Positions 1-9,853 of a stretch of DNA of 64,000 bases are shown here, piece by piece. Where the stretch lies: contig NZ_JACHNY010000011.1 of assembly GCF_014199625.1 (NCBI RefSeq), forward strand, positions 1 through 64,000, in the 5' to 3' direction. Source of the DNA: Sphingomonas abaci (lineage in GTDB: Bacteria > Pseudomonadota > Alphaproteobacteria > Sphingomonadales > Sphingomonadaceae). The notes under the pieces were generated by a model. The model did not search any database. It was not told the origin of the DNA and worked only from the letters and a program-made list of their open reading frames with translations. Every line of letters starts with the position of its first letter. The stretch's first letter is position 1. The position numbers and the translations under genes were made by a program.

Positions 1-95
1 CCATCGGCCACATCCTCGACCTGTACTCGCCACAGGAGTGTGCCAACTACTTCGCCAAAGCCGGATACGATGCAGACTGATCGGAAAACGCTCTA
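1..95 (+). mobile_element. IS630-type insertion sequence, right end only
   Basis: The window opens inside a transposase reading frame (3-80, stop TGA at 78-80). Its last residues contain SPQECANYFAKAGYD, which resembles the C-terminus of IS630/Tc1-mariner transposases. The AT-richer stretch GGAAAACGCTCTA after the stop (83-95) looks like a terminal inverted repeat ending at a TA (94-95), the dinucleotide IS630 elements duplicate. The left part of the element lies outside the window, so family and boundary are inferred from memory of the family. Transcription runs toward the terminator of rpmE. Confidence 0.55.
3..80 (+). CDS. IS630 family transposase, C-terminal fragment (truncated by window)
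   Basis: Only 25 residues are visible, in frame 3, ending in AKAGYDAD. The DDE catalytic residues lie upstream of the window and cannot be checked. The motif before the stop (YSPQECANYF) is the usual end of DDE-superfamily IS630 endonucleases. Whether the full gene is intact cannot be judged here. Confidence 0.55.
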   Translation: MGHILDLYSPQECANYFAKAGYDAD

Positions 96-123
96 AACAG
101 TCGAGGCGGACCCACATGAACGA

Positions 124-156
124 AAACGGCCGGCGTCGCGGGGACGCCGGCCGTTT
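124..156 (-). terminator. Terminator of rpmE
   Basis: A perfect 14-bp inverted repeat (124-137 pairs with 143-156) with a 5-nt loop lies 45 nt beyond the rpmE stop. Read on the minus strand, the far end of the stem runs into a short U tract (from AAAA at 123-126). This fits an intrinsic terminator, and it may also insulate rpmE from the IS on the other side. Confidence 0.8.
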
Positions 157-201
157 GCCGTTCGGTTGACGTCGATCCGCCGCAGCGGACCGCCCGCGCG
201 C

Positions 202-432
202 TTACTTGCGCAGCGTGAGACCGCCGCCGAAACGCTTGTTGAAGCGCGCGACCTGGCCGCCCGCGTCGAGCATCTGGCCGCGACCACCGGTCCAGGCCGG
301 ATGCGCCAGCGGATCGATCTCGAGCGTCATCGTGTCGCCTTCCTTGCCCCAGGTAGAGCGGGTCTCGTACACGGTGCCGTCGGTCATCTGGACCTTGATC
401 ATGTGATAATCGGGGTGGGTATCGGCCTTCAT
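202..432 (-). CDS. rpmE: 50S ribosomal protein L31
   Basis: A 76-aa ribosomal protein of the large subunit. It starts MKADTHPDY and keeps the L31 signature ending in GGQVARFNKRFG. There are no cysteines at all, so this is the zinc-independent (C-minus) form of L31 rather than the CxxC zinc form. A good Shine-Dalgarno (AGGAG, 5-8 nt upstream of ATG) supports the start. It stands alone, with a strong terminator downstream and 123 nt separating it from the fabZ end. Confidence 0.97.
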   Translation of the reverse strand: MKADTHPDYHMIKVQMTDGTVYETRSTWGKEGDTMTLEIDPLAHPAWTGGRGQMLDAGGQVARFNKRFGGGLTLRK

Positions 433-477
433 GGTGATGCTCCTGGCATGGCTGGTTCCGACCAGCCTGAAAGAGAA

Positions 478-502
478 GGGCGCGCCCTACACGGACGCGC
501 CC
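478..502 (-). terminator. Possible terminator after fabZ
   Basis: A 7-bp GC-only stem (GGGCGCG at 478-484, CGCGCCC at 496-502) with an 11-nt loop lies in the 123-nt gap between fabZ and rpmE. There is no clear U tract, so it may be a weak terminator or an RNA-stabilising hairpin. Nothing else is seen in this gap except the rpmE ribosome-binding site. Confidence 0.3.
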
Positions 503-555
503 GAAATGGCAATGATCGATCGCCTGCCGATCAGGCGGGTGAACTCCCCCGCCCG

Positions 556-1032
556 TCAGGCGGCGGGCGGATCGGCGATCATCGCGGTGAAGTTCGCCTC
601 CGCCACCACCACGCCATCGATCTTGGCGACGCCGGCGAACTTGCAGGCGCGGGTTCGCTTCTGGACGAATGCGACCTCCAGATGCAGGAGCACGCCCGGT
701 TCCACGGGCTTGCGGAACTTCACGCCGTCGATCGTCATGAAATAGACGAGCTTGCCCGAATTGGCGAGGCCCAGGCTCTCCACCGCCAGGACTCCGGCGG
801 CCTGCGCCAGCGCCTCGACGATCAGCACGCCCGGCATGATCGGGCGGCCGGGATAATGGCCCTGGAAGAAGCCCTCGTTGATCGTCACCGCCTTGACCGC
901 GCGGATCGACGTGTCGAGGACCAGTTCCTCTACACGATCGACCAACAGCATCGGATAGCGATGCGGGATCGCCGCCATGACCCGCGTGACGTCCAGCGGG
1001 CCGAGCACGGCGGCCGTCTCCGTCTCGCTCAT
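556..1032 (-). CDS. fabZ: 3-hydroxyacyl-ACP dehydratase FabZ
   Basis: A 158-aa hot-dog-fold dehydratase of type II fatty-acid synthesis that converts (3R)-hydroxyacyl-ACP to trans-2-enoyl-ACP. The active-site pair is visible: His59 in GHYPGRPIMPGVL and Glu73 in EALAQAAG. Length is normal. Its ATG overlaps the stop of the ompH gene by 4 nt (ATGA, 1029-1032), so it is translationally coupled as the last gene of the bamA-ompH-fabZ group. This order is standard in proteobacteria and links outer-membrane assembly with lipid A and fatty-acid supply. Confidence 0.97.
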   Translation of the reverse strand: MSETETAAVLGPLDVTRVMAAIPHRYPMLLVDRVEELVLDTSIRAVKAVTINEGFFQGHYPGRPIMPGVLIVEALAQAAGVLAVESLGLANSGKLVYFMTIDGVKFRKPVEPGVLLHLEVAFVQKRTRACKFAGVAKIDGVVVAEANFTAMIADPPAA

Positions 1033-1673
1033 CGGCCGGCGGGTTGCGCCGGACGCGCGGCGGGAGCGGCGGCGGGGGCAGCAGCGGCGGCACCGCCCTG
1101 CTGACCGGGCTGCCAGTTGGCGGGCGGCGTGACGCTGACGGTCGGGACCAGGCGGTCCAGCTCGGTGGTGATCGCGCTGGTCACGTCGGCGGTCGGCGCG
1201 GCGAACAGCACCGCGTCGGGACGGACCAGCATCGACACGTTGCGCGCGCGCACCACCGCCTGCACCGCGTCGGGCAGCTTCGCCGAGATCTGCTCGATCG
1301 CATAGGCCTGGGCGCGCTGCGCCGGCAGGGTGATGCGCTGGATTTCGGCCTGCGCCGCCTGCTCGCGACCCTGGATCGTCGCGGCCTGCTGCTGCAGCGA
1401 CGCCTGGTTGGCATTGGGTGCGGCGCGCGCGGTGTTGAACGCGGTCACCAGCGGCTGCAGTTCCTTGCCCACCGCCTGGCGACGCGCCTCGGCCTGGTCG
1501 AGCTGCGCCTTGTAGGTCGTCTCGATCTGCGTGCGGGCGGTGGCCCAGGCCCGCGACGCGCCGATCGCCTGCTCGGGGTTGGCGACCGCCACGGTCTGCG
1601 CCTGCGCCGCCACCGGGGCCGCAACGGGAGCGACCAGCGCGGCCGCGAGAAGAAGCGTCTTGAAACGGGTCAT
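1029..1673 (-). CDS. OmpH/Skp family periplasmic chaperone
   Basis: A 214-aa exported protein with an Ala-rich signal peptide (residues 1-25, ending AAQAQ). The middle is long, helical and Ala/Gln-rich, as expected for the Skp tentacle helices that hold unfolded outer-membrane proteins in the periplasm. The C-terminal 30 residues are Ala/Pro/Gly-rich low-complexity sequence, longer than in E. coli Skp. It sits directly between bamA (1-nt overlap) and fabZ (4-nt overlap), the conserved position of skp. Family assignment rests on architecture and context more than on residue motifs. Confidence 0.88.
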   Translation of the reverse strand: MTRFKTLLLAAALVAPVAAPVAAQAQTVAVANPEQAIGASRAWATARTQIETTYKAQLDQAEARRQAVGKELQPLVTAFNTARAAPNANQASLQQQAATIQGREQAAQAEIQRITLPAQRAQAYAIEQISAKLPDAVQAVVRARNVSMLVRPDAVLFAAPTADVTSAITTELDRLVPTVSVTPPANWQPGQQGGAAAAAPAAAPAARPAQPAGR

Positions 1674-4450
1674 CAGAACTGCGTCCCTACGTTGAAGGTG
1701 ATAAGCTTGTTGTCGTCGCCCTTCTGCTTGATCAGCGCCTTGGCGATATCGATGCGCAAGGGGCCGAAGGGCGAAGTCCAGTTGACGCCGAAGCCGACCG
1801 TCAGGCGCGGCTTGGCGGAATTGCCGAGGAAGTCCTCGACGAACGGGGTGGACCGGTTCGCCGTGTTGACCGTCGTCCCGACGCAGGTCGAGCCGGCGAC
1901 GGTCGGATCCGCATAGCCGACCGGGCAGCTGGTGATCCGCGTCGCGGCGGCGCCGTTCGCGTCGGTATAGCTGTTGGTGTAGTTGACGATCTGGCCCAGC
2001 AAGGTCGGCGAGCCATCGGCATTGACGCCCGGCTTGCCCGTCTTGGGATCGATATATTGCTCGAACTGCTGCGTCGGCAATGGCCGGGTGATGCCGAACA
2101 GGCTGCCGACCTGCGCATAGATGGACGGCCGCAGGCCGAGTTCGCGCGCGCCCGAGCCCAAGGGGATCTCCAGCTCGGCGCGCGCGAGATAGTAGGCGCG
2201 GCCGCCCAGCGCGTCGTCGAAGATGCTGTTGCGATCGGTGGTCAGCAGCTGCGTGCCCGCCACCGGATCGCCGGTCAGGCTGGTGCGGACGATGCGCGGA
2301 CCGACGCCGCGGATGTCAAAGCCGCGGAAGTTGGGCTCGCCCAGGTAGAAGCGGTCGATGATCCGCACCGGATCGACACCCGGCCCGGGACTCTTCTGGA
2401 GCGCGTGGATATAGCCGCCCTCGCCCAGCGTCGAGAAGACGAAGCCCTTGCCCAGGCCCCAATATTTGGCGCCCTTGAACTGGCCACGGATATATTTGAC
2501 GTCGCCGCCCAGGCCCGCGAAGTCGACGCTGAACGACAGACTGTGACCGGCGGTCGGCCGCAGGCCCGAATTCAGGCTGTTGTAGAGGAGCGACGTGCCG
2601 ATCGACGAGGTCCAGCGATTGCCCAGCGCTTCGCAGAGATAGCGGCCGACCTGCGCCGGATCGCACTGCCCGTTGTTGAGCAGGCTGGCATCCAGCCCGA
2701 CCTCGTCATAGGACAGGCCATAGCGGCCCGACAGCGACCAATATTCAGTCAGCGGCACGCCGGAGCGGACCTGGAAGCCGGTCGACACCTGGTTGTAGGT
2801 GGTGTTGCGGTCGCCGTTCAGATTATAGTTGAAGGCGTTGTAATCGCGCCGGAACACGTCGACGCCGACCGCGATGTTCTTGTCGAACAGATAGGGTTCG
2901 GTGAAGCCGGCCTCGACCGACTTGGAATAGGCCGAGTAATTGACGCCCAGGCGCAGTTCCTGGCCCTTGCCGCGGAAATTCTGCTGCGAGATGTTGGCCT
3001 GGATGATGAACCGCTCGAGGCTGGAATAGCCGGCCGAAAGCTGGAGCTGCCCGGTCGGCTTCTCCTCAACCGGCGCTTCGAGCAGGATGCGGTCGGGCGC
3101 GGAGCCGGGGCTGCGCTTGATCTCGAACTTGTCCTGGAAGAAGCCGAGCGAGTTGATGCGGTCCTGAGACCGCTTGATCTGGAAATCGTTGAACGCGTCG
3201 CCTTCGGCCAGCCGCATCTCGCGGCGGATCACCTTGTCCTGCGTCTGCGTGTTGCCGTTGATGTCGATCCGCTCGACATAGGTGCGCTGCGCCTGGCCGA
3301 TATGGAAGTTGATCCCCATCGTCAGCGTCTCGGGATCGCGCTGGAACTCCGGCTCCACGTCGGTGAAGGCATAGCCAAACAGGCCGGCGGTCTGGCTCAG
3401 CTTGTCGACCGAATCCTCGACCATCTTGGCATTGTACCAGTCGCCCTTCTTCATCGGCAGGCCGGCCGCGAGCGCCTTGTTGTCGAAGTCGCGAATCTCG
3501 CTGTCGACGGTCACGTCGCCGAACTTGTAACGCTTGCCCTCCTCGACCACATAGGTGATGATGAAGTCCCGCTTGTCAGGCGTCAGCTCCGCCACTGCCG
3601 ACGTCACGCGGAAATCGGCGTAGCCCTGGGTCAGGTAGAATTGGCGCAGCTTCTGCTGGTCGTAGTTCAGCCTGTCCTGGTCGTAGCTGGTGTTGGACGA
3701 CAACAGGCGGAACCAGCGCGACTGTTTGGTCGCCATCTGGCCGCGCAGCTCGTCGTCGCTGAACTGCTCGTTGCCCAGGATGTTGATCTGACGGACCTTG
3801 GACTTCGCGCCCTCGGTGATCTCGAACACGATGTCGACGCGGTTCTGGTCCAGGCTGACCATCTTCGGCTCGACCACGGCAGCGAAGCGGCCCTGGCGAC
3901 GATAGAGCTCGATGATGCGCGACACATCGGCGCGCACTGCCGTCCGCGTGAAGATCTGGCGTGGCGCGAGCTTGATCTCCTTCTGGATCTTGTCGCTCTT
4001 GATCGCCTTGTTGCCCTCCAGGATCACCCGGTTGATGATCGGATTCTCGCGAATGCGGAGCACGATATTGCCGGTTTCGACCCCCGAGATCGAGAAGTCG
4101 GCGAACAGTTCGGACGCCTGCAGATCCTTCAGCGCCTGGTCGAGCGTTTCCGCCGTATAGGGTATGCCGACGCGCAGCTTGGTATAGGACAGCACCGTTT
4201 CCGGCTCGATGCGCTGCGATCCCTCGACGCGAAGCGACTTGATCACGCCGGCAGCGTCGGGCGCGACTCCCTGCGGGGCAGCGGGCGTGCCCTGGGGGAT
4301 GGAGACGCGCGGACCCTGCGCCTCGCGCGCCGCCGCGCCGCCGCGCGGCTGGGCCGGGGCACGTTGCGCCAGCACCGGCGCGCCGGCCAGCATGGTCGTC
4401 GCCAGCAGCGTCGCGCCGATCGCCGCGACCTTGGAACCGTTATTCGTCAC
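1673..4450 (-). CDS. bamA: Outer membrane protein assembly factor BamA
   Basis: A 925-aa Omp85 protein, the central pore of the BAM complex that folds and inserts beta-barrel proteins. Order: signal peptide (about 1-30, ending APVLAQ), Pro/Ala-rich linker, five POTRA repeats, and a 16-strand barrel ending in the aromatic outer-membrane signature ...TFNVGTQF. Loop 6 carries the conserved RGF (NFRGFDIRG). The open frame continues to 4759, but a GTG at 4450, preceded by a GGGGTGGG purine stretch and followed by an exported N-terminus, is the likely start. The upstream 103 residues look non-coding and overlap rseP. Length is above the roughly 800 aa of enterobacteria because of extended barrel loops. 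Confidence 0.96.
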   Translation of the reverse strand: MTNNGSKVAAIGATLLATTMLAGAPVLAQRAPAQPRGGAAAREAQGPRVSIPQGTPAAPQGVAPDAAGVIKSLRVEGSQRIEPETVLSYTKLRVGIPYTAETLDQALKDLQASELFADFSISGVETGNIVLRIRENPIINRVILEGNKAIKSDKIQKEIKLAPRQIFTRTAVRADVSRIIELYRRQGRFAAVVEPKMVSLDQNRVDIVFEITEGAKSKVRQINILGNEQFSDDELRGQMATKQSRWFRLLSSNTSYDQDRLNYDQQKLRQFYLTQGYADFRVTSAVAELTPDKRDFIITYVVEEGKRYKFGDVTVDSEIRDFDNKALAAGLPMKKGDWYNAKMVEDSVDKLSQTAGLFGYAFTDVEPEFQRDPETLTMGINFHIGQAQRTYVERIDINGNTQTQDKVIRREMRLAEGDAFNDFQIKRSQDRINSLGFFQDKFEIKRSPGSAPDRILLEAPVEEKPTGQLQLSAGYSSLERFIIQANISQQNFRGKGQELRLGVNYSAYSKSVEAGFTEPYLFDKNIAVGVDVFRRDYNAFNYNLNGDRNTTYNQVSTGFQVRSGVPLTEYWSLSGRYGLSYDEVGLDASLLNNGQCDPAQVGRYLCEALGNRWTSSIGTSLLYNSLNSGLRPTAGHSLSFSVDFAGLGGDVKYIRGQFKGAKYWGLGKGFVFSTLGEGGYIHALQKSPGPGVDPVRIIDRFYLGEPNFRGFDIRGVGPRIVRTSLTGDPVAGTQLLTTDRNSIFDDALGGRAYYLARAELEIPLGSGARELGLRPSIYAQVGSLFGITRPLPTQQFEQYIDPKTGKPGVNADGSPTLLGQIVNYTNSYTDANGAAATRITSCPVGYADPTVAGSTCVGTTVNTANRSTPFVEDFLGNSAKPRLTVGFGVNWTSPFGPLRIDIAKALIKQKGDDNKLITFNVGTQF

Positions 4451-4512
4451 GCACCCACCCCGAGAAAACAGAAAAGCGACCCCCAGCCGATCCGGCCCCT
4501 GCCCGAGTCCGG

Positions 4513-5655
4513 TCACCCGATCAAGCCGGCGAGACCACGCCACAGGCCGAACTTGCCCAGATCGTTGAAGGTCACGAGGATCATCAAGGCCAATAGCGCC
4601 GCCAGACCGCCGCGAAACGCCCATTCCTGCGCCGCCGGGCCGACCGGACGTCGCCGCACCGCCTCGATCGCATAGAAGAACAGGTGCCCGCCATCCAGCA
4701 TCGGCACTGGCAGAAGGTTGATGAACCCGAGATTGATCGACACCATCGCGATCAGCCACACGAAAGCGGGCCAGCCGAGCGTCATCTGCTCGCCGGACAC
4801 CTTGGCGATCTGGAGCGGGCCGCCCAGTTCGTCGACCGAGCGCCGTCCGGTGATGATCTGACCGAGCGTGTCGATGGTCGAGCGGACGATCGCCACCACC
4901 TGCGCCGCGCCCTCCACGGGCGCGCGCAGCAGCGACACCGGTTCGTAGCGCGCAGGCGGGCTGGCGATGCCGAGCCGGCCGATGCGGAACTGGTTGCCGA
5001 ACCGATCGCTCTGCCGCATCTCGCCGATCGTCAGGGTCAGCGGCCGGGCCGCCTCCTCGCTGTCGCCGCGCACCACCATGGCGGTGACGGTCGCGCCGGG
5101 GCGCAGGATCGCATATTGCGCCAGATCGCCGAAATCATCCATCTGCCGGCCGTCGATCGACAGGATGCGATCGCCGGGCGCGAGGCCCGCGGCCGCGGCC
5201 GGGCTGCCCTGCACCACCGCGCCGACCACCGGCGGCGCGGTGCGCACCCCGTAGAGATAGGCGAAACCCGCCAGGATCAGGATCGCGGCCAGGAAATTGA
5301 CCAGCGGCCCCGCCGCGACGACGATCGCGCGCTGCCATACCGGCTTGGCTTGGAAGGTGCGGCCACGCTCCTCGGGCGGCAGCGACAGCCACTCGGCGCT
5401 GGGCTGGCTGGCCGGGTTCATGTCGCCGGCGAATTTCACATAACCGCCGAGCGGCAGCCAGCCGAGTTTCCAGCGCGTGCCGCGCCGGTCGGTCCAGCCC
5501 GCCACCTCACGGCCGAAGCCGATCGAGAACGCGTCCGCCTTGATCCCGAACCAGCGGCCGGCGAGATAATGGCCCATTTCGTGGATGAACACGAGCGGGC
5601 CGATCACCGCCACGAAGGCGATCAACGTCAGGGGGATACCAGGGGCATCGATCAA
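4513..5655 (-). CDS. rseP: Site-2 intramembrane zinc metalloprotease RseP
   Basis: A 380-aa M50 protease that cleaves membrane-embedded substrates such as anti-sigma factors. The zinc motif HEMGH is at residues 25-29, in the first membrane helix. One PDZ domain (around residues 130-200) and the C-terminal NLLPVPMLDGGHL motif, which supplies the third zinc ligand, follow. The start is TTG at 5655: it overlaps the dxr stop as TTGA, and the protein then begins MIDAPGIPLT as in other sphingomonads. No in-frame ATG fits. It lies between dxr and bamA, the usual envelope-stress position. Confidence 0.95.
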   Translation of the reverse strand: MIDAPGIPLTLIAFVAVIGPLVFIHEMGHYLAGRWFGIKADAFSIGFGREVAGWTDRRGTRWKLGWLPLGGYVKFAGDMNPASQPSAEWLSLPPEERGRTFQAKPVWQRAIVVAAGPLVNFLAAILILAGFAYLYGVRTAPPVVGAVVQGSPAAAAGLAPGDRILSIDGRQMDDFGDLAQYAILRPGATVTAMVVRGDSEEAARPLTLTIGEMRQSDRFGNQFRIGRLGIASPPARYEPVSLLRAPVEGAAQVVAIVRSTIDTLGQIITGRRSVDELGGPLQIAKVSGEQMTLGWPAFVWLIAMVSINLGFINLLPVPMLDGGHLFFYAIEAVRRRPVGPAAQEWAFRGGLAALLALMILVTFNDLGKFGLWRGLAGLIG

Positions 5656-6809
5656 GCTGCAGCATCCTTCAGGCCTGCCGTCGCCTGCCTTCTCGCCTCG
5701 GCATCGATCGCGAGCACCGCGTCGAGCGTCGCCGGCGCGGGCGGGTCGTAGCGTTCCAGCGTATCCGATACGATTGCGGCAATTTCGAGGAAGCCGATCC
5801 GCCCGGCCAGGAACGCCGCCACCGCGACCTCGTTCGCCGCGTTCAGGATCGCCGGCCGCGCGCCGCCCGCATCCAGCGCCGCGCGCGCCAGGGCCAGCGC
5901 CGGGAAGCGGATCGGATCGGGCGCCTCGAATTCCAGGCGGCCGATCGCGATGAGGTCGAGCGGCGCCATCGGCGTCGCCATCCGCCGGGGCCAGGCCAGG
6001 CAATGCGCGATCGGGACGCGCATGTCGGACGGGCCGAGCTGCGCCAATGTCGACCCGTCGCGATATTCGACCAGGCTGTGGATCACCGACTGGGGATGGA
6101 CGACGATCTCGATCCGGTCGGGGTCGATCGGGAACAGGCGCGCCGCCTCGATCAGCTCCAGCCCCTTGTTCATCATCGTCGCGCTGTCGACGGAGATTTT
6201 CGCGCCCATCGACCAATTGGGGTGCGCCACCGCCTGCGCCGGCGTCACCCTGCGCATCGCGTCGAGCGTCGCGGTGCGGAACGGTCCGCCGCTCGCGGTC
6301 AGGATGATGCGGCGGACATCGGCCATGTCCTGCCCAGCCAGGCACTGGAAAATCGCGTTATGCTCGCTGTCGCAGGGCAGCAGCGTCGCACCATGCGTCT
6401 CGGCATGGGCCAGGATCACCTCGCCCGCCGACACCAGCGGCTCCTTGTTGGCGAGCACCACCGTCGTGCCTTGCGCGACCGAGGCCATCACCGGCTCCAG
6501 CCCCGCACAGCCGACGATCGCGGCCATGGTCCAATCGACCGGCCGCGCCGCCGCTTCGATCACCGCCGCGCGGCCGCCCGCCACCGCAATATCAGACCCG
6601 GCCAGAGCGTCACGCAGGGCGGGCAGGCAGGACTCGTCCGCGACCACCGCCACTTCGGCACGGGTGCGCTTGGCGGCGGCGGCAAGCTTGGCCACATCGC
6701 GATTGGCGGTGAGCGCGCGGACCCGGAATCGGTCGGGCTCGCGCTCGACGAGGTCGAGCGTCGAAGTCCCGATCGAGCCGGTCGCACCCAGGATGGAGAC
6801 GGTCTTCAT
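5652..6809 (-). CDS. dxr: 1-deoxy-D-xylulose-5-phosphate reductoisomerase
   Basis: A 385-aa enzyme for the second step of the MEP isoprenoid pathway (DXP to MEP, NADPH-dependent). The N-terminal nucleotide site reads LGATGSIG (residues 7-14). The metal/substrate region includes CDSEHNAIFQ and the catalytic loop TASGGPFR. Length is normal. Its ATG overlaps the cdsA stop by 4 nt and its stop overlaps the rseP TTG, so translation is coupled through the operon. Neighbouring uppS uses the isoprenoids made by this pathway. Confidence 0.97.
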   Translation of the reverse strand: MKTVSILGATGSIGTSTLDLVEREPDRFRVRALTANRDVAKLAAAAKRTRAEVAVVADESCLPALRDALAGSDIAVAGGRAAVIEAAARPVDWTMAAIVGCAGLEPVMASVAQGTTVVLANKEPLVSAGEVILAHAETHGATLLPCDSEHNAIFQCLAGQDMADVRRIILTASGGPFRTATLDAMRRVTPAQAVAHPNWSMGAKISVDSATMMNKGLELIEAARLFPIDPDRIEIVVHPQSVIHSLVEYRDGSTLAQLGPSDMRVPIAHCLAWPRRMATPMAPLDLIAIGRLEFEAPDPIRFPALALARAALDAGGARPAILNAANEVAVAAFLAGRIGFLEIAAIVSDTLERYDPPAPATLDAVLAIDAEARRQATAGLKDAAA

Positions 6810-7644
6810 GACAGGAGCTGCGGCAGGATCACGAGCAGCGCGGCGACGGGCGCGGTCGGCACCACGCCGTCCAGCCGGTCCATCACCCCGCCATGGCCGG
6901 GCAGGATATGGCCCGAATCCTTGACGCCGGCCCGCCGCTTGAGCGCGCTTTCATACAGGTCGCCCAGTTGTGCCAGCACCGCCAGCACCGGCGTCGCCGC
7001 GACCAGCCGCCACGGCAGGTCATAGGCACCGTGCATGGCGGCGGCGAACAGGGTCGCCAGCGCGACGCCGCCAACCAGACCAGACCACGTCTTCGCCGGG
7101 CTGATCCGGGGCGCCAGCTTGGGGCCGCCGATCGTCCGCCCGGCGAAGAAGGCGCCGATATCGCTTGCCCAGACCAGCGCCATCGCCCAGAGCGCATAGA
7201 CCAGCCCGTCCTCCTGCCGCCGCAGCGCGACCAGCGCCAGCACCGGCAATCCGCAATAGAGGATGCCGAGCGCCAGCCGCCGCTTGTTGGTGACGATCAC
7301 TAGGAAGAAAGCCGCGCCGAACAGCAAGCCGAGCGAGAAGAAGTCGTGCACCTCCAGCACCAGCGAAGCCGGGGCCATCACCGCCAGCGGTACACTGAGC
7401 GCAAATTGCCCCATCCGCTTGGCGCGGGCATCGACGCCGCTCAGGTCCGCCCATTCCGCCATCATGAACAACGCTACCACTACGGTCAGCAACCAGAAGG
7501 CGACTCCGCCCAGCACCAGCGCAAGCATCGCCGCCGCGATCATCGCGACGCTGGCGATCATGCGCAGCCGCAGGTTGGAGGGGGTCCGCAGCTTCGAGTC
7601 GGGCGTGTCGGGCAGCAGGCCGGGCGGCAGATCGGGGATCGGGG

Positions 7645-7648
<4 letters not shown>
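6806..7648 (-). CDS. cdsA: Phosphatidate cytidylyltransferase
   Basis: A 280-aa polytopic membrane enzyme that makes CDP-diacylglycerol from phosphatidate and CTP, the entry point for phospholipids (see pssA and psd further along). Several hydrophobic helices precede the C-terminal CDS signature KRRAGVKDSGHILPGHGG followed by DRLD. The frame is open upstream to 7768, but GTG at 7648 overlaps the uppS stop as GTGA and has a GGAGG 3 nt upstream, so this start is chosen. Confidence 0.95.
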
Positions 7649-8367
<719 letters not shown>

Positions 8368-8431
8368 GCTGCCGCCCCCGCCGCGACCGGGCCGCGGCCG
8401 GGACGACGCCCGTAGAGACGCGCTGCCGCGA

Positions 8432-8989
8432 TCACTTGCCCAGGATTTCCTTTTCCTTCGACGAGGACACCGAATCGATGTCCGCGATCGTCGCGTCGGT
8501 GATCTTCTGCAGCTCGGTTTCGTGGCGCTTGCGCTCGTCCTCGCCAAAGACGTTCTTCTTCTCGTCGGCCTTCAGGCTGTCCATGCCGTCGCGGCGCACG
8601 TTGCGCGCGGCGATCCGGGCCTTCTCCGCATATTGGCTGGCCAGCTTGGCCAGTTCCTTGCGGCGCTCCTCGGTCAGGTCGGGGATCGGCAGACGCAGCG
8701 TCTGGCCGTCGTTGATCGGGTTGAGGCCCAGGCCCGCCGAGCGGATCGCCTTTTCGACCGGGCCGACATTCGACTTGTCCCAGACCTGCACCGACAGCAT
8801 CCGCGGCTCGGGCGCGGAAACGGTGGCGACCTGGCAGAGCGGCATATGGCTGCCATAGACCTCGACCGTCACCGGATCGAGCAGGGTGGTCGAGGCGCGG
8901 CCGGTGCGCAGGCCGCCCAGATCGTGGCGCAGCGATTCGACCGCGCCGGTCATGCGGCGCTGGATATCGGCCTTGTCATAGGCAGCCAT
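8432..8989 (-). CDS. frr: Ribosome recycling factor
   Basis: A 185-aa protein that, with EF-G, splits the post-termination ribosome. The N-terminus AAYDKADIQRRM and core LRTGRAS match the family, and length is typical. Two starts are possible: GTG at 8992 (overlapping the pyrH stop as GTGA) or ATG at 8989 (TGATG). The ATG is preferred because of the GGAG 8 nt upstream. The pyrH-frr coupling is conserved widely in bacteria. Confidence 0.97.
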   Translation of the reverse strand: MAAYDKADIQRRMTGAVESLRHDLGGLRTGRASTTLLDPVTVEVYGSHMPLCQVATVSAPEPRMLSVQVWDKSNVGPVEKAIRSAGLGLNPINDGQTLRLPIPDLTEERRKELAKLASQYAEKARIAARNVRRDGMDSLKADEKKNVFGEDERKRHETELQKITDATIADIDSVSSSKEKEILGK

Positions 8990-9717
8990 CACTTGTTCTC
9001 CTGGGTCTGTACGGTCGTCGAAATGCCATTCCCCGACAGCACGGCAGCGAAATTGCCATGTTCGCGGATGTTGAAGACGACGATGGGGATGTTGTTATCG
9101 CGGCACAACGCCACGGCGGACGCGTCCATGACCTTCAGGTCGTCGGACAGCACCCGGTTGAAGCTGACGGTGTCGTAGCGGGTCGCGCCCGGCACCTTCT
9201 TGGGATCGGCGTCGTAGACGCCGTCGACGCTGGTGCCCTTGAACAGCGCGTCGCACTTCATCTCGGCGGCGCGCAGCGCCGCGCCCGAATCGGTGGTGAA
9301 GAAGGGCGAACCGACGCCGGCGGCGAAGATCACCACGCGTCCCTTTTCCAGGTGGCGCTCGGCCCGGCGGCGGATGAACGGCTCGCAGACGCTGGCCATC
9401 GGGATGGCCGACTGGACGCGCGTGTCGACGCCGATCTGCTCCAGCGCGTTCTGCACGGCGAGCGCGTTCATCACGGTCGCGAGCATGCCCATATAGTCGG
9501 CGGTCGCCCGCTCGATACCCTTGGCGGCGGCGGACAGGCCACGAAAGATATTGCCGCCGCCGACGACGACGCACAGTTCATAGCCCTGGGCGCGGACGTC
9601 GGCGATCTCCTGGGCGACGCGGGCGGTGATAACGGGATCGATGGCCAGGCCACCTTCGCCCATCAGGACCTCGCCCGAGAGTTTCAGCAGGATTCGTTTG
9701 TAGCGCGGTGCGGTCAT
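8989..9717 (-). CDS. pyrH: UMP kinase
   Basis: A 242-aa amino-acid-kinase-fold enzyme that phosphorylates UMP to UDP. The start ATG at 9717 begins MTAPRYKRILLKLSGEVLMG, the usual N-terminus with the phosphate-binding KLSGE. VVGGGNIFRG and the later GVYDADP region are also typical. The open frame runs upstream to 9906 across a repeat element and is not coding there. It is the first gene of the pyrH-to-fabZ run and is separated from tsf by 388 nt. Confidence 0.96.
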   Translation of the reverse strand: MTAPRYKRILLKLSGEVLMGEGGLAIDPVITARVAQEIADVRAQGYELCVVVGGGNIFRGLSAAAKGIERATADYMGMLATVMNALAVQNALEQIGVDTRVQSAIPMASVCEPFIRRRAERHLEKGRVVIFAAGVGSPFFTTDSGAALRAAEMKCDALFKGTSVDGVYDADPKKVPGATRYDTVSFNRVLSDDLKVMDASAVALCRDNNIPIVVFNIREHGNFAAVLSGNGISTTVQTQENK

Positions 9718-9853
9718 GCGGCTCGATTTGTCGGGGGTGGAAGCGGCGCGGACCTTAGGCGCGCGCCGCTGGCGGGGCAACCGCTTCGCGATGGTCAGGT
9801 GCGGGAGATGGCGTGGAGGATCGGTGCAGAAGATGGACCTCCTCTCTCCTCCT

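Noticed and set aside
2057..4675. 872-aa open frame on the plus strand opposite bamA
   Set aside because: It is antisense to a certain core gene, starts without a ribosome-binding site, and its His/Arg/Gln/Val-rich composition is the usual mirror of GC-rich coding sequence.
4451..4759. N-terminal extension of bamA to the ATG at 4759
   Set aside because: It overlaps rseP, carries no POTRA or signal features, and an exported N-terminus starts at GTG 4450.
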